64,000 nucleotides of DNA, from the NCBI RefSeq assembly GCF_047496725.1, contig NC_132971.1:7592001-7656000 (forward strand), written 5' to 3'. This DNA comes from Anoplolepis gracilipes. Lineage: Eukaryota > Arthropoda > Insecta > Hymenoptera > Formicidae. Below are positions 39,703 through 49,700 of this stretch, piece by piece. Within the stretch, counting starts at the first letter, position 1. Every line of letters begins with the position of its first letter. Made by a program: the position numbers and the translations under genes. The notes beneath the pieces were generated by a model. It was not told the DNA's origin. It saw only the letters and a program-made list of their open reading frames with translations, and ran no database searches.

Positions 39703-41317
39703 TTAACACTTGCACAAGCTGCGAAGGGGTTTACAGCGCGTTCTGCAGCGACATTCCTGTCGCGAAGACAGCGGAATGTCCTGTCGCTGACAATTCCTTT
39801 CTGCCAGCCCCGCCGGCACGTTAGCGCGTTATAATAATACCGGGCGTTCCGTATATAACGCATCCCGTATATGTACTATTTCGCTCCGTCCTTTTTCCGA
39901 CGCGAGCGCACAGGCCAAGACAATAGTCCCTACATCTGGGAGCCGCGGGCGGCACGATGGGACGCGGTGTTATTAAAAATTCACTCCCTCCCCCTGGAGC
40001 GGCTGAAGTGGCCTCTGGCAATCTGCATCTCATTCCCGTCGGGCCCTTGTGCCATCAGGTGGCTGGCAGCTAGGAAAGGCACGGAGGAAAAGGGGTGGAA
40101 AACTCGAGCGAGTGTCGCGACGCGAGACGGTCCCGCAGTTTCGCGGCGGGACGCGACGTCGCGCCCGGTCGGTTTTCGCCGAATAAAAAAAGAATCTTAC
40201 ACTCAATTATACGCGGCATTTAACTAAATAAAGACTCGCTGTCTTCCCTCTCATCTACGGCCTCCCTTTCAACCTCCCCCGTCCCTAAACTCTGTACGGC
40301 CTAGAATTCCTTTTATTAAACTGCCACGCGATAATGAATCGTTTTTGTTGGTTAAACGACGTTTTCAATTTTAATTTAAAATGCATTAGTTTTATATTAC
40401 TGCATATTGTAAACGCCTGTAATAAGCAATATGATATATACGATATAGTGGTAGGAGTTGAAATATTTCTTAAGAAATATTATAATTTTTCTTTTTCTCA
40501 TATGTAAGAATTATATCTTATTTCTTATATAATGATTTCGTTTACGTTCCAAGTGTTTTTGCACTAATCAATATCGCAATCCCGTTTACGAGCTCCTTTT
40601 CCTAGGTTCTCCATCAATCGGCTTTTGCGGGAGTCGGGCAAACCAAAAGTACGGCGGGCATAATCAATCACGAAGCGTTCTCGGCCGCAATACGCGGCCG
40701 AAGAGAGGAACGGTAGACGACAGTTCGCATAGTTCCGAAACGGGAACGGTAATATCGCTGGCCTGAGGCGACCAACCCTTTGTCATTTTGTCATCTGACA
40801 ATTCGTAAGAACCGGAAAGCCACGTGTCGAGAGAGATGCTTCGCGGACCGTCGCGTCTTTACGCGTGTCTCTCGCCGATAGAAATTAACACCTGAGATAT
40901 TAAAACACGCTGGAAAACAAAGATCTGTCGTCACGCGTCGCTCTCGGCCGACCCGATATCATTTCCGTTATCATTTACGTACACTCGCCCCAGAAATGCT
41001 TCTTCGAGAGGATTACGTGTATCACATTCGAATAGAAAAAAGCAGTTTTGTATTAATTTTCGTACGATATCGAAATCCTTTAATTACGTAAATGTATTTT
41101 GAATTCTTACCTTATTATTTCCACGCTGTTGTGAAGAGGTGGTGGATTTTTTCAAATTCTTAATCGAATCAGACTTCTCTTTTGTATACGACATTTTGCT
41201 TCCGTTGTGTTTATTAATTTCCGCCGAGTTCAGGGTAGAAATTATGACAAACATGATGTAAAGCAAAAAGCACATTCGAAGTAGTGAGGGAAAAGATGAT
41301 CTGGTTATTCGTTTCAT
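28677..41317 (-). CDS. Giant secreted, Cys-poor proprotein of 2775 residues, unrecognised family
   Basis: Seventeen minus-strand coding exons: 41317-41111, 39528-39362, 39101-38835, 38539-38355, 38280-38044, 37971-35983, 35915-35622, 35496-35169, 34964-34722, 34452-34178, 33915-33767, 33693-32359, 32190-32074, 31974-31813, 31722-31516, 31367-31124 and 30598-28677. They sum to 8328 nt, exactly 2776 codons with the stop, and every junction is GT-AG and in phase. Residues 1-32 are a signal peptide, probably cut after STLNSA. The chain is very hydrophilic and probably disordered, with only three Cys after the signal and many NxS/T sites. At least ten RxKR or RxRR sites are visible (RGKR, RIKR, RAKR, RVKR, RYKR, RKRR, RVRR, RQKR, REKR twice). 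One helical domain lies at about 1880-2120 and degenerate repeats lie near the C terminus. I do not recognise the family; convertase processing is inference. Confidence 0.8.
31024..31095. repeat. Two 36-bp tandem copies in intron 16
   Basis: The unit starts ATTATTTTAGAAGACATT and is repeated once with two or three differences. It adjoins the donor of exon 16. Confidence 0.9.
31124..31367 (-). CDS. Secreted-protein exon 16, end of helical domain
   Basis: 244 nt, acceptor TATTTAG, donor G|GTACGT. It encodes IRQLNLLLEYIEEQERKRK, then IGAARAGIGNILQYQSAMPN, with an NAS sequon and no other motifs. Confidence 0.8.
31516..31722 (-). CDS. Secreted-protein exon 15, helical domain
   Basis: 207 nt in phase 0, acceptor AACCAG, donor TTG|GTAAGA. 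It encodes LIREEIIPVQEIIPGRKFLF, then DINDLQKKVKILDALVKEYN, a likely coiled coil. Hydrophobic periodicity sets it apart from the disordered rest. Confidence 0.83.
31813..31974 (-). CDS. Secreted-protein exon 14, helical domain
   Basis: 162 nt in phase 0, acceptor AATTTAG, donor GAG|GTATAT. It encodes amphipathic helices (MMNRVKDLLGRLILDEV, MREFLGWMLETDREEE) and one Cys. Confidence 0.82.
32074..32190 (-). CDS. Secreted-protein exon 13, helical domain
   Basis: 117 nt in phase 0, acceptor GTGTAG, donor CAA|GTAATC. It encodes IQNNDQLKNVFAPGLQRNYK and IVAASNIYRQGLDDDQ. It is too short for a normal ORF call and is supported by phase and neighbours. Confidence 0.8.
32359..33693 (-). CDS. Secreted-protein exon 12, acidic half then basic half
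   Basis: 1335 nt, phase 0 at both ends, acceptor ATATATAG, donor CAG|GTAAGT. The first half is acidic, with DLHESFVESLDWHDDFDD and RVRR|AAASYRTFYDD. The second half is a strongly basic Lys/Ser/Arg tract (FGKKNKKNKQSSEKHAKK). The C-terminal end becomes helical (LAGKIVEQIFEQ), the start of the folded domain. Confidence 0.85.
33767..33915 (-). CDS. Secreted-protein exon 11
   Basis: 149 nt, donor CAA|GTACGT. The acceptor is TTGCAG at 33916; ACAG six bases earlier also keeps the frame (NAGNAG-like choice) and would add two residues. It encodes NHTATSKYLSIKVTDDMF and a Ser/Thr-rich end. Confidence 0.75.
34178..34452 (-). CDS. Secreted-protein exon 10, Tyr/Arg-rich
   Basis: 275 nt, acceptor ATATAG, donor A|GTAAAT. 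It encodes PEDRYYYQGNDRRYP, then VYDWPDGELKSGLRLRGDQR and a Ser/Asn-rich tail with an NAS sequon. Confidence 0.8.
34722..34964 (-). CDS. Secreted-protein exon 9
   Basis: 243 nt, donor CG|GTATCA. Of several nearby AGs, only GATAG at 34965 restores the frame (TG|G, Trp). The exon ends in an acidic aromatic segment (LEAWEDFYEDFENE). Confidence 0.75.
35169..35496 (-). CDS. Secreted-protein exon 8, Lys/Glu-rich
   Basis: 328 nt, acceptor CTGCAG, donor TG|GTAAAT. It encodes THKTTHKPGGLGKKKNENAE and long Lys/Glu/Gln stretches with coiled-coil-like composition. Confidence 0.8.
35622..35915 (-). CDS. Secreted-protein exon 7, acidic tyrosine cluster
   Basis: 294 nt, acceptor TTTACAG, donor G|GTAAAA. 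It encodes REKR|TSSRQR, a basic helix, then GRKRR|SMLDMIEYYDYDDNNEE. Tyrosines bordered by Asp/Glu after a cleavage site are the classic context for tyrosine sulfation. Confidence 0.82.
35983..37971 (-). CDS. Secreted-protein exon 6, largest early exon, many convertase sites
   Basis: 1989 nt, acceptor TTAAAAG, donor G|GTATAA. It contains RIKR|ANNLG, LGKRNSKEYDRAKRSRR|SF, RVKR|DDNVEENF and RYKR|STYSFENL. Between these lie a Ser/Asn-rich region with many N-glycosylation sequons and a long charged region. The C-terminal end is strongly acidic (EKEENNEEYENVERVKED). One Cys is present (SKKCDQHS). Confidence 0.85.
37972..38043 (-). other. 72-nt intron that is open when retained
   Basis: It has GTAATA at the 5' end and TTTTTTTAAAAG at the 3' end, is AT-rich, has no stop in the coding frame and is a multiple of three. 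Retention would insert 24 hydrophobic residues (IIILSIDNFIIVLSL and flanks) without a frameshift, so it could be regulated. Size and composition favour an intron. Confidence 0.7.
38044..38280 (-). CDS. Secreted-protein exon 5
   Basis: 237 nt between two tiny introns (74 nt and 72 nt), acceptor CTCTTAG, donor AGAG|GTAATA. It encodes GVNKNGEKLRVDDTGNQLEI and a Lys-rich helical stretch (LESLKKTVLDLKNKL). Confidence 0.78.
38355..38539 (-). CDS. Secreted-protein exon 4
   Basis: 185 nt, acceptor GAGTGTAG and donor G|GTATTA. It encodes LDRSVYERGAIADQ, a Trp-containing acidic segment (DWARKKDLHSSDDWSNF) and TWLRDYNSAREILTNP. A minimal 74-nt intron follows. Using the nearer AG at 38304 would shift the frame. 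Confidence 0.78.
38540..38834 (-). other. Intron between secreted-protein exons 3 and 4
   Basis: AT-rich; nothing further is seen. Confidence 0.6.
38835..39101 (-). CDS. Secreted-protein exon 3, first convertase site
   Basis: 267 nt, phase 2 to 2, acceptor GTCCAG, donor AC|GTAAGC. It encodes YTNWHPTVSVNAENVLELTD, then RLRGKR|GFDQNYEKMW. RGKR fits the furin consensus; Gly before KR would also permit C-terminal amidation of an upstream peptide. Confidence 0.82.
39362..39528 (-). CDS. Secreted-protein exon 2
   Basis: 167 nt, phase 0 to 2, acceptor ACATAG, donor GATAA|GTAAGA. It encodes a helical segment with Arg/His and acidic residues (AALNRFLEDVLKAQNDLKW, THDQLD). Confidence 0.8.
39529..41110 (-). 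other. Intron 1 (coding) of the secreted-protein gene, with a GC-rich element
   Basis: It contains an (AG)n run at 39656-39699 and a GC-rich block at about 39880-40200. The block has an AT-core TTATTAAAAATT and E-box-like CAGGTGG and CAGC motifs, reminiscent of a conserved non-coding enhancer. A second GC-rich block is at 40600-40990. No coding frame is supported. Confidence 0.5.
39656..39699. repeat. (AG)n microsatellite
   Basis: AG run of about 44 bp in the intron of the secreted-protein gene. Confidence 0.95.
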
Positions 41318-41318
41318 G
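41111..41318 (-). CDS. Secreted-protein exon 1, signal peptide
   Basis: The acceptor TTTACAG precedes C-ATG, so the start is 41317. The ATG 12 nt further upstream lies within the intron. The exon encodes MKRITRSSF, then a hydrophobic core (MCFLLYIMFVIIS), then TLNSA|E as the likely cleavage site. The donor is AAG|GTAAGA, phase 0. A 5' UTR exon must lie upstream. Confidence 0.85.
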
Positions 41319-41594
41319 CTGTAAAGCATTACAAATTAATATGTTATCGTAAAATTATCTTTAGTATTAAATCCTTTATGTTTGAAATGATCCAATCCAT
41401 AATATTCACATTTAAATAAGTTATTAACGTATTATTGATTAATTAATTCAATTCTAATTTAAACTAATAAATATAAAAAATGCTTTAAAAAATCTGGTTG
41501 GAGACTTAAGTGGAAATATCGGCGATCAATTGTTCAACAATTTACACAAGTCGAAGAAATGGGGCAAGCCGAATTTAATTTAGTGAGCGCGTGC

Positions 41595-41633
41595 AAGAGA
41601 GAGAAAGAGAAAGAGAGAGAGAGAGAGAGAGAG
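41595..41633. repeat. Imperfect (GA)n
   Basis: GA run with A insertions. Confidence 0.9.
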
Positions 41634-43173
41634 TTCGTCACTTCATAAATTTGTTCGCGAATTGCGCACGCGTATATGTATGTGGCGCCCGGAGTATGTA
41701 ACGGGCTATTAAGTCGCGATCTCGGGAAGACATTAATTTCACGGCCGCGCATAACTTTCCTGTCACAATTTGCATTCGGCCTGGGCCTCTCCTTGGAACG
41801 CGCGGCGGGAAATTAAAAACGTCCGATCGTAAAGCCTCGAAAAAGAGGTAAAATATCACCGCCCTTCGCATTCTGAATCGTAATCAGCCGCGAGAGCTCT
41901 GCGTCTCGTTCGACCCCTTCGCCCGAAGCACGTGAGAGAGAAATCCTTCTTGCGTAATCGGAAAATTCGGCGGAAAAATTTGCCGCGACGATTATATCTG
42001 CGTGCTCGCCCCGCGATATCTTATATCAAGGGAATAAACGATCTTCGAGAGAATTAATTTCTGCTTGTCAGCGCATTCATGCGTCCCAACATAGTAATTA
42101 ATCACTCAAAAAGAGATATTAATCGCACGCGATTGCCGGAGACAATCACTCGAGTGTCTTCATTTTCATTCGTACCCGATAATTCGTGCCGTTCGCAAGC
42201 TCCCCTCGTCTCTCTGGAACAAAAACCGCGAAGAATCGCCATTCAGCAGAAGCGAAAGGAATAAAGACTTAAGCGATCGTTTCGTCCTTCGGTGATCGCA
42301 CGAATGTGAAGGGGAAACCGGGGAAAGATTTCCGAGGAGGGTCGCTCGCTCGCCGTAATTTCTCCCGATAGAATGCGAGTCTGAGAGAGCCATCGTATTC
42401 GTTATAGGGCAAAACGGTAGGAGAATCGGTTATTTTTGTCGTTTCGTCGAGGAGAGATCGCGAATAAAGGAACGGGCTAACGAAAAAACAACGAAGGTTG
42501 GCGCCCGGGAAAGGATGGAGGAAGCGGGCGGAAGGCAAGAGCGGCGATATAATGTACCGCATAAGAGCGCCATTAGGTTATTAAAAACAGTGGTCGCTAG
42601 ATGCGAATAATGAACCAGCTGGCTGGTGGCTACCGAGGGGCGCGACAAAGGCGGAAAATTAGCCCTGATAACTTCACGTTTGAATGCGAGAGAGGTTCGG
42701 GAGGAGGGAAGGGGGGGGGAGTGAGAGGGAGGACGAAAGGAGGGAAAACGAAGCTCGCTGGTAATCTCGACTCGCCTTTTCCTGTGATGACGGGCTTGTT
42801 CCCATTCGTTCTTTCCCGTTGGCTGTGTGTTTGCGAAGACATCACGACGAAGACGTCTCGATTTCCTCGAGCGTGACGCTCGTGCGATTTTCCACGAAGG
42901 AAAGCGATACCTCCTTTGGAATTAGTCTCGATGATCTTTGGTTTCCTCTCATTGCCAGACAAAACAGGAGAGTGAAGAGAGAAAAGTTCAAAGAAGGATA
43001 TATGTTGTATGCATTTGTATGCGATATTATATTTAATCTTGATTAGATAGATATTTATTATAGATAATTATTGTTCTTGAATTGTCAAGCACTTGCACAT
43101 ATCTCTATCTTTGAAAAATATAAATAAATATTGTATATATTTAGCTATCTTTAATATTTCTCATCTAGACTTG

Positions 43174-43174
<1 letters not shown>

Positions 43175-43206
<32 letters not shown>
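43175..43206. repeat. (TA)n
   Basis: Uninterrupted TA run just left of the CpG-rich island. Confidence 0.95.
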
Positions 43207-43208
<2 letters not shown>

Positions 43209-43364
43209 CTAAAATTTCTAGATTAAACATTCACGAATTTTATTGCAATTTTTAAATGTAATTCGAAGCGAAGGTTTGATGAAAGCGATATCATACGAAT
43301 CAGAGCAGAGATTGACACGTCGCTTATCGGTTACGATCGCGGCTATTATTTTCCTCAAATTTAC

Positions 43365-43640
43365 CTGGTATTTCGCGGCTATACGAGCGCTGGATTAGCA
43401 ACTCGTTTTCGCACGCGCACTCATGCGCGCGTCATCGGCGATAACGTTCGCGAAAACGATCTATGTCACGCTGTGCCGGTTGAATTGCGCCCGCGTTTGA
43501 CGTCTCGCATAACAAATTTCGATCGAGCGCCGATTGTTTTCGCATCGATTATCGATTTCAATAAAAGCGCGTATCTTCCCGCGGCTCGCAATTCGCAATT
43601 TCCATCAGTTTTTATCGCTCACCTGGCGCGAAGTGACGTT
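43365..43640 (-). other. Candidate 5' UTR exon of the secreted-protein gene
   Basis: It ends at donor ACCAG|GTAAATTTG and is CpG-rich. It would splice to the acceptor at 41319, directly in front of the ATG. The start is undefined. Confidence 0.35.
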
Positions 43641-43737
43641 TATTAAATCCAATCATTACTTGTATATACATATATACATAGATTATATATATATATATAT
43701 TCGACGACACTCGTAGATGCATTCGATTAATCATCAA

Positions 43738-43740
43738 AAT
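43738..43740 (+). CDS. Possible one-codon first coding exon (ATG|GTAAGT)
   Basis: A good insect start context (ATCAAAATG) abuts a consensus donor GTAAGT. First coding exons of a single Met codon are known in animals. No following exon was found in the window, so this remains a suggestion. Confidence 0.25.
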
Positions 43741-46700
43741 GGTAAGTCCACTATCTAATGAACGTCCTAAAGATTCCTTTCAAATAATTAATATTTAAAT
43801 CACTGCGTAAAAGAAATCCCCAAATTACTGCATACGATAGTAAACCTAAAACATTTACTCTCGAAAATTAACTGGGGATTAACACGCACACCTATGAAAT
43901 ACACGTGCAGCGTCTCTTATGTCTTAGAATTAGTCGAGTTTATTTTCGGCATCCAAACGAAAACTTCTTGCATAGAGGAAATTTCGTTACGAGGCTCGCA
44001 GCCCTCGCAGGAAATATCTGAAATCTATGGGAGCCTTAGAAGCGCATAGAATAAGCTTCGCGCGCGTTAATTTTCGCACGTACGTTTTGCGCGCAAACGA
44101 ACGGGTAAATAAGGAACGCTCATATCTAGGTAAATATCTGGTTTATACGACCGTTTAATATAGCGGCCCTCTCGTTAGTATTCACGCTGAATTTGGGCTA
44201 ATCGCCGAATTTAGGCTAATCGTCTCCAATACTCCGGGACGCAGATTTATTTCCCATTCCGAGAGAACGGCGTATACATCACGACTTCTGGTAATATGTT
44301 GCAAAGGATTCTTTAAGTATCGTAACCGAGATGTGGAAATTTTAACCGTCAAATAAATTAATATTTTTATAATTTTTTTAGAAAATTATTAAGTAGTTTT
44401 AAATTGTTCGTAATTATTGTTGCATCTATCGTAAAGAACACAGTTCAATAAAAAAAAAAAAAGAATAAGTATTTTTCATAATGTTTTGCATTAAAAACAA
44501 TGTAGGCTTCAAATTTTTCTACTACATTACAATTTTAAGAAATTTGCAGTTTGATTTCGCAATATGAAGCAATTTGGAAATCGTATCTAGCGTTTAAAAA
44601 ACCTACGGAAAATGATTTACTTTTTCTTCTACCCAAACAAAAAATTAATTTTTGTTGAACTGTATAATTATTATTAATATGCGTGTAATGCGTTTTTAAT
44701 ATCTTTGATATTAATACATTTATATATTTCAAATAAGCGCCGGAATTATATCAATAACAAATATTACTAAACCATTAATTGTTATTAAATTAGAACTTTA
44801 TTATCACATTATTGTGTTAATGGTAGGAGACCGTAAATGTAGAGTAATACGCGAATCGTACAACTATGAATCTCTCCCCAACGAGCAATTAGAATGCCCA
44901 TCAGCACAATGTAGTCACGTTAGAACGTTCTTTTGACGACGGCACAGGTAGGAGGCGAATGATCCCGAACGACGTGATCGATACATCCGCTCATTCGACG
45001 TATGTAAACGACGCATCGTACACTGCAATGGGCCAATGGGCGTTTTGTTAAACTCGAGGCCGAACTTTTGTAGTAAACTATACGCTTTTATACGCGAATA
45101 GAGGAAGAGAGAGAGAAAGAGAGAGAAAACACGGCACGCATCTGTGCGGGACGATTAGGCGATGGAGAACGAAGAGGATCGGAGAGAGGAGTGAAAAGGA
45201 AAGAAGAAGGGTTGGAGGAACAGAAGGGAGAATGATACGGGGAAAGGATAGGACGAGAGAGAAAGAGAGAGAGAAAGAGAGAGAAGGAAAATGAGTGAGG
45301 AAAGCGGAAAGAGGAAGCATCACAGGGATGAAGAGGTACGCGGGGGGTTGGTTTCAATTAGCAAGCAGTAACTCTCCCGGGCATTGTTCATTTCACTCTA
45401 GATTTGTATTCCCCGTTTGTTTGTTCCCGTCGCATTTGCGTTAACCTGAGCAAAAGCGAGCCACCATGCGTGTATACGCGATCAGCCCGAGCGGAAAAGA
45501 CGAGGCGGGAAAGACGAGGCGCGCGATGACGGCGTGGCTTCGGCTCTGATTTTCAGAGTAACCGGCTTTTCAGACCGGAAAATCGCGCAACGTGGGAAGT
45601 AAGCGCGGATAAAGATAAAATATTATTGACTCAGTTAGTCGAATTACGTAATTCAATTCATTTATGTCTCTCCCTACATATATATTATACAAAATTTCTA
45701 CAAAATAATACAAATATTGTACAAAAAGACAAATATCGTGAAGATATTTTTAAAGCAAAAAATTTTAACGATTCTTTTCTTCGTAAATTCTTATCGTCGT
45801 GATCGATAGCGCGATCGAAGGATCGTTGGGTGCTGAAAAGCGTGAATTTCGTTCATTTCGCACGAGACTAACGATCCATTAGAACGATCAATTAATCTCT
45901 CCCTCTCTAATACGCGACATTATTCACTTCATTAATAACCGATAAGCTCTTTCGGCCATTATGCGATCCGTACGAGCGAGAATTGATAGAACTCGCCCGT
46001 GGATTTAAGTAACGCGCAAAGGGAATTCGGAAATTCGCGCGAACACGACTTTGGCCGCGTTAATGGACGCGATCGATGACCGATCGCACGAAATCGTCGT
46101 CAATTTTTCATGATATCCGTATATATTCGATATGCCGACGGAATAATTCAGACAGCCTTTATTAACGTGACTAAAACTGCGAGTAGATGCAAAAAAAAAC
46201 TGCATTTATCATATTCGAAAGGCTTTGTTGCAAAAAGTCTCGAATTTTACTTTCACGAATATCATCCGGTAGGGGAAAGAAGGGAGGGATAGATAGCTTA
46301 CACAGCGGATATTACGAGGTGGTACGAGTGCGCGCGGGGGCCGGGCGGTAAACAATTCGAGGCATTTTAATGGGGCCCCCAGTGAGCCGTAAGAGCGGGC
46401 GCCAAAACTAACGCGCGCGTAAAGACGCGACTCTTCTTTCAGAACGAAGGTGAGGAAGCTTTATCCCTTAAGGCCGCCATACGACCGTCGAAAGGGTATA
46501 CGTATGCCATAATGTACCTTCGATCTCGGATCAGCCTTGTTCTCTCTCTGATTCCCGATCTCTGCCCGGATCTGTCCCGTTTTATTTTTCTTCCTTTGTC
46601 TTGTCGCGGCGCCAAATCCGAAATAAATTTGTAGGCAACACGAGCTCGTATTTAACGAGTTCCAGGACGGCCTTCGATTTCCACGATGCTCTTCTCCTTC

Positions 46701-49700
46701 TTTCTCGATGCCTCTCGCTCTTTCCATTCTTATCACCGTGTCTACGGTTAGGTTACTTTTCGAAGCATGTTATTGCAAACTTACTGCTCTGTCGAACGCG
46801 TTAAAAATAACAAAATATTGTATATACATATAAGACGTATTAATTATATAATTTAACCAAATGTATAATATTAAAATATATATAATATTATTTAATATTA
46901 AAATTTTATATATATATATATATAATATAATTTTAATATATACATATATATTTGTTTCATTTTGGGAATTATAAAAATTGATCTCTGTTTATAAAATAAA
47001 CGCAACGTTAACTTTATTCGCTATTGTAAGCAAGTAGAACGTTTTAGATCGCTTTTGCATTTGGGAGAATTGCTTCGTGGCGGGAATTTTTATTCCTTGC
47101 TCTCTCGAAATTTTAGATGGAGGAAGTCGAGTTCGAGCAAGGCTCGAGCGAGCTTTAAGCGCGCGATGCTCTTAAGGGTGCGTTCACAAGGACGATCGTT
47201 GTAACTCCGAGTGTGGTGGCGTCTAAACGAAATACGATAAGCACTTAGCCGGGCCGTATCTATCAAGTATAACCCTTATGCTGCTGCTTTGAGGGTGTGG
47301 TGTACCCTGGGGAGAGAAGCCCGGGGCCAGGACAACCTCCTGGAATTTATACTACGGACCTCGCTCTCATCCTACCGCGGCTTTATCACTTATTCATATA
47401 GCGTGCGCGAGGAAAAGTTGCCCTAAGTGCCTATAAACGTTTAGTCACCGAATGTTTCTGCGTTTCCCGCATCCGCGCGATTCGATATCATTCGATTTCT
47501 GTCACCGTGGGATCGATTTCCTCTTCCCGTTGGTGTCGATACTGACGGTAAGTGATAGCTCGCAAAATAATAATACAGGTAAATCTATCCTCTTTCGCGA
47601 TCGGGCGATAATTTACAAATAGAACTGCTACAAAATATATATAATATATAATATATATATGTATATATATATATTTTTTTTTTCAAAACAAATAATAGAG
47701 TTACATCAATATATATATATATATATATGTGTCAGATATCAACAATATAAAGATTTATTTATTTTAACGTAACATATGTTGGAATTTATGTATTTGAAAA
47801 AATTATACTAGTTAAAAAATTAATTACACTATTTTTATACATTTTCTACAGTAATTTGCTTAGAATTTATTATATCTCTTCTTCTCCTCCTCCTACCTAT
47901 TTCTTGCATAAACTCGTAGAGATATTTTTTAAAAAGATATTTCTGTATATATCAGGAAATTGAGCAGCACGTATTGACAGCTTTGTGTATGAACTATTGT
48001 GTGATTGTACGTGTGTTTGGCGAGCGAAGATACACAATAATCGATATATTCTGACTTGATTATCGTGTAATGGAATGTAAATGTTAACGCATCCGGCTCA
48101 GTCGCGCGATTAAGTCGGTATGTAATTAATTTTATTATGACGGAAATTGGAATACACACAGGCACGACCGCTTTTAATAAGCGGGATCTTCCGTGTAATT
48201 GGAAACAATGTGGTGGATTAAAATATATCGATATTTGTACTAATGATCCATTTTCGTCCATCAGCGCGGTTTGTGTGATATTCGCGTAATTAGCCGAAGC
48301 GAAATAAATGCTTATCGCCAGATCGCTATACACAGTGATACGGACGTCTCGCGGTTAGGTTGAAATGATATACGATTTCGAGACGACAAAATCCCGTCTG
48401 ATTCCTTCGGGATATTCCACGGGGTCCTTGTTCTTCGTATCACGCACCACCTTGAATCCTTTCTGCCCCGGCTCGGAATTACTTTCGCGCGTTTTGCGGA
48501 CTCCCGTTTCTAATTCACTCAAATACCATTGAATCCTCATTTCAATCATATCAATCGTAAATAATTGTCTAAATATCAGGCAATTATAATATAATAATTA
48601 ATCTAACGCTTACTCTTCTCACAAGAAATTTGGAAGATAATTTTTAAAAAATGCATAAAATATTCAAAATACTTTTTACGCTTAACACATGCTGCTTTTT
48701 CCTCATTAACATAAAATATAAACTTTAATGAGAAATAAATTCTTCCTCGTCACATTGCTCGATCAATTTCAATTATTTTACTTGTCGACACATGATTCAC
48801 GATACTAACGCGCATTTAAATGCAATTCTCGATCTATTCGACGAATCAAAGAATGCAGGATCATCCTTTGGAGGGTGCAAAACAGAGAAAAGGGAGGAGA
48901 AGCCACCAAAGGGTGGTTACAGAAGAACAGGGTGGAATTAAGCATCTCGCCTGAAGAGACTTCAAGTCACTTCAACATCGTTCCATTCCCTCTTTTGCTA
49001 CGACAAGGATTAAAATCTGCCTGCTATAGCAACTGCTATCCACCCTTCGCTCTTCCGATATTAAACGGATGTTACGATATCTCTATGCCGATCGTCTCGT
49101 ATGAGTATCCTGTCATCCCTCACGAATCTCTCAATTCCATGATTTTCCACAGCAACGTATAGATGTAATTACGTGTTACATTATTATTTACGTATTACAT
49201 TATTACATTATATATAAAATATACAATTTAGACCATCATTTTATTTTATTAATCATTTTATTTTATTTATTTTATAATTACACAAAAAGAGGCCCTATAT
49301 ATTTAATTTTATATCATCTTTTTCTGAATTTACATGTTATAGAACATCAAACCACAAGATATGCGATAAGATTATAATAAAACTAAGTGATAATGTTAGT
49401 ACCATCGCGATTATGCAAATCGTAGCGTTGACAACGACGCTTTTTCCATTACCCGATATTGTACGTTCAGTTATCTATACGTTGCGCGCGCGTGTAACAG
49501 TATCAAACTGTCAACGCGTTTGACAATTCAGGAAATTACCGTATCACGACAGGAGCTAATACCGCTGATTACATACAACTCGCGCTTCGGTATCGCGGCG
49601 ACAAGATATCACGCGCGTGTTGCAAGACCCCTTCGAGGCTTTAATTATTCCCAACTACAACAGCGCACAGCTATTGTCATCTTCTCTGAAGACGCTCTTT

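Larger units (their letters stand above)
41319..43364 (-). other. Probable 5' UTR intron of the secreted-protein gene
   Basis: It lies between the acceptor at 41319 and the donor at 43364. A GC-rich block at 41650-42960 includes a guanine-run motif (42699-42719) and an element near 42560-42640 with TTATTAAAAACAG and CAGCTGGCTGGTGG. No coding exon is supported. Confidence 0.4.
43260..43740. promoter_or_regulatory. CpG-rich island, possible bidirectional promoter
   Basis: Dense CpG against an AT-rich background, with CACGCGCACTCATGCGCGCG. On the minus strand two good donors (ACCAG|GTAAAT at 43365 and CCAG|GTGAGC at 43623) suit a 5' UTR exon for the secreted-protein gene. On the plus strand the island ends in CAAA-ATG|GTAAGT (43738-43740). 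Promoter function is inferred from composition and the donors. Confidence 0.4.

Noticed and set aside
45465..45548. 27-residue ORF with a GCCACCATG start
   Set aside because: Short, basic, single frame, with no neighbours; vertebrate-style Kozak context is not specially informative in insects.
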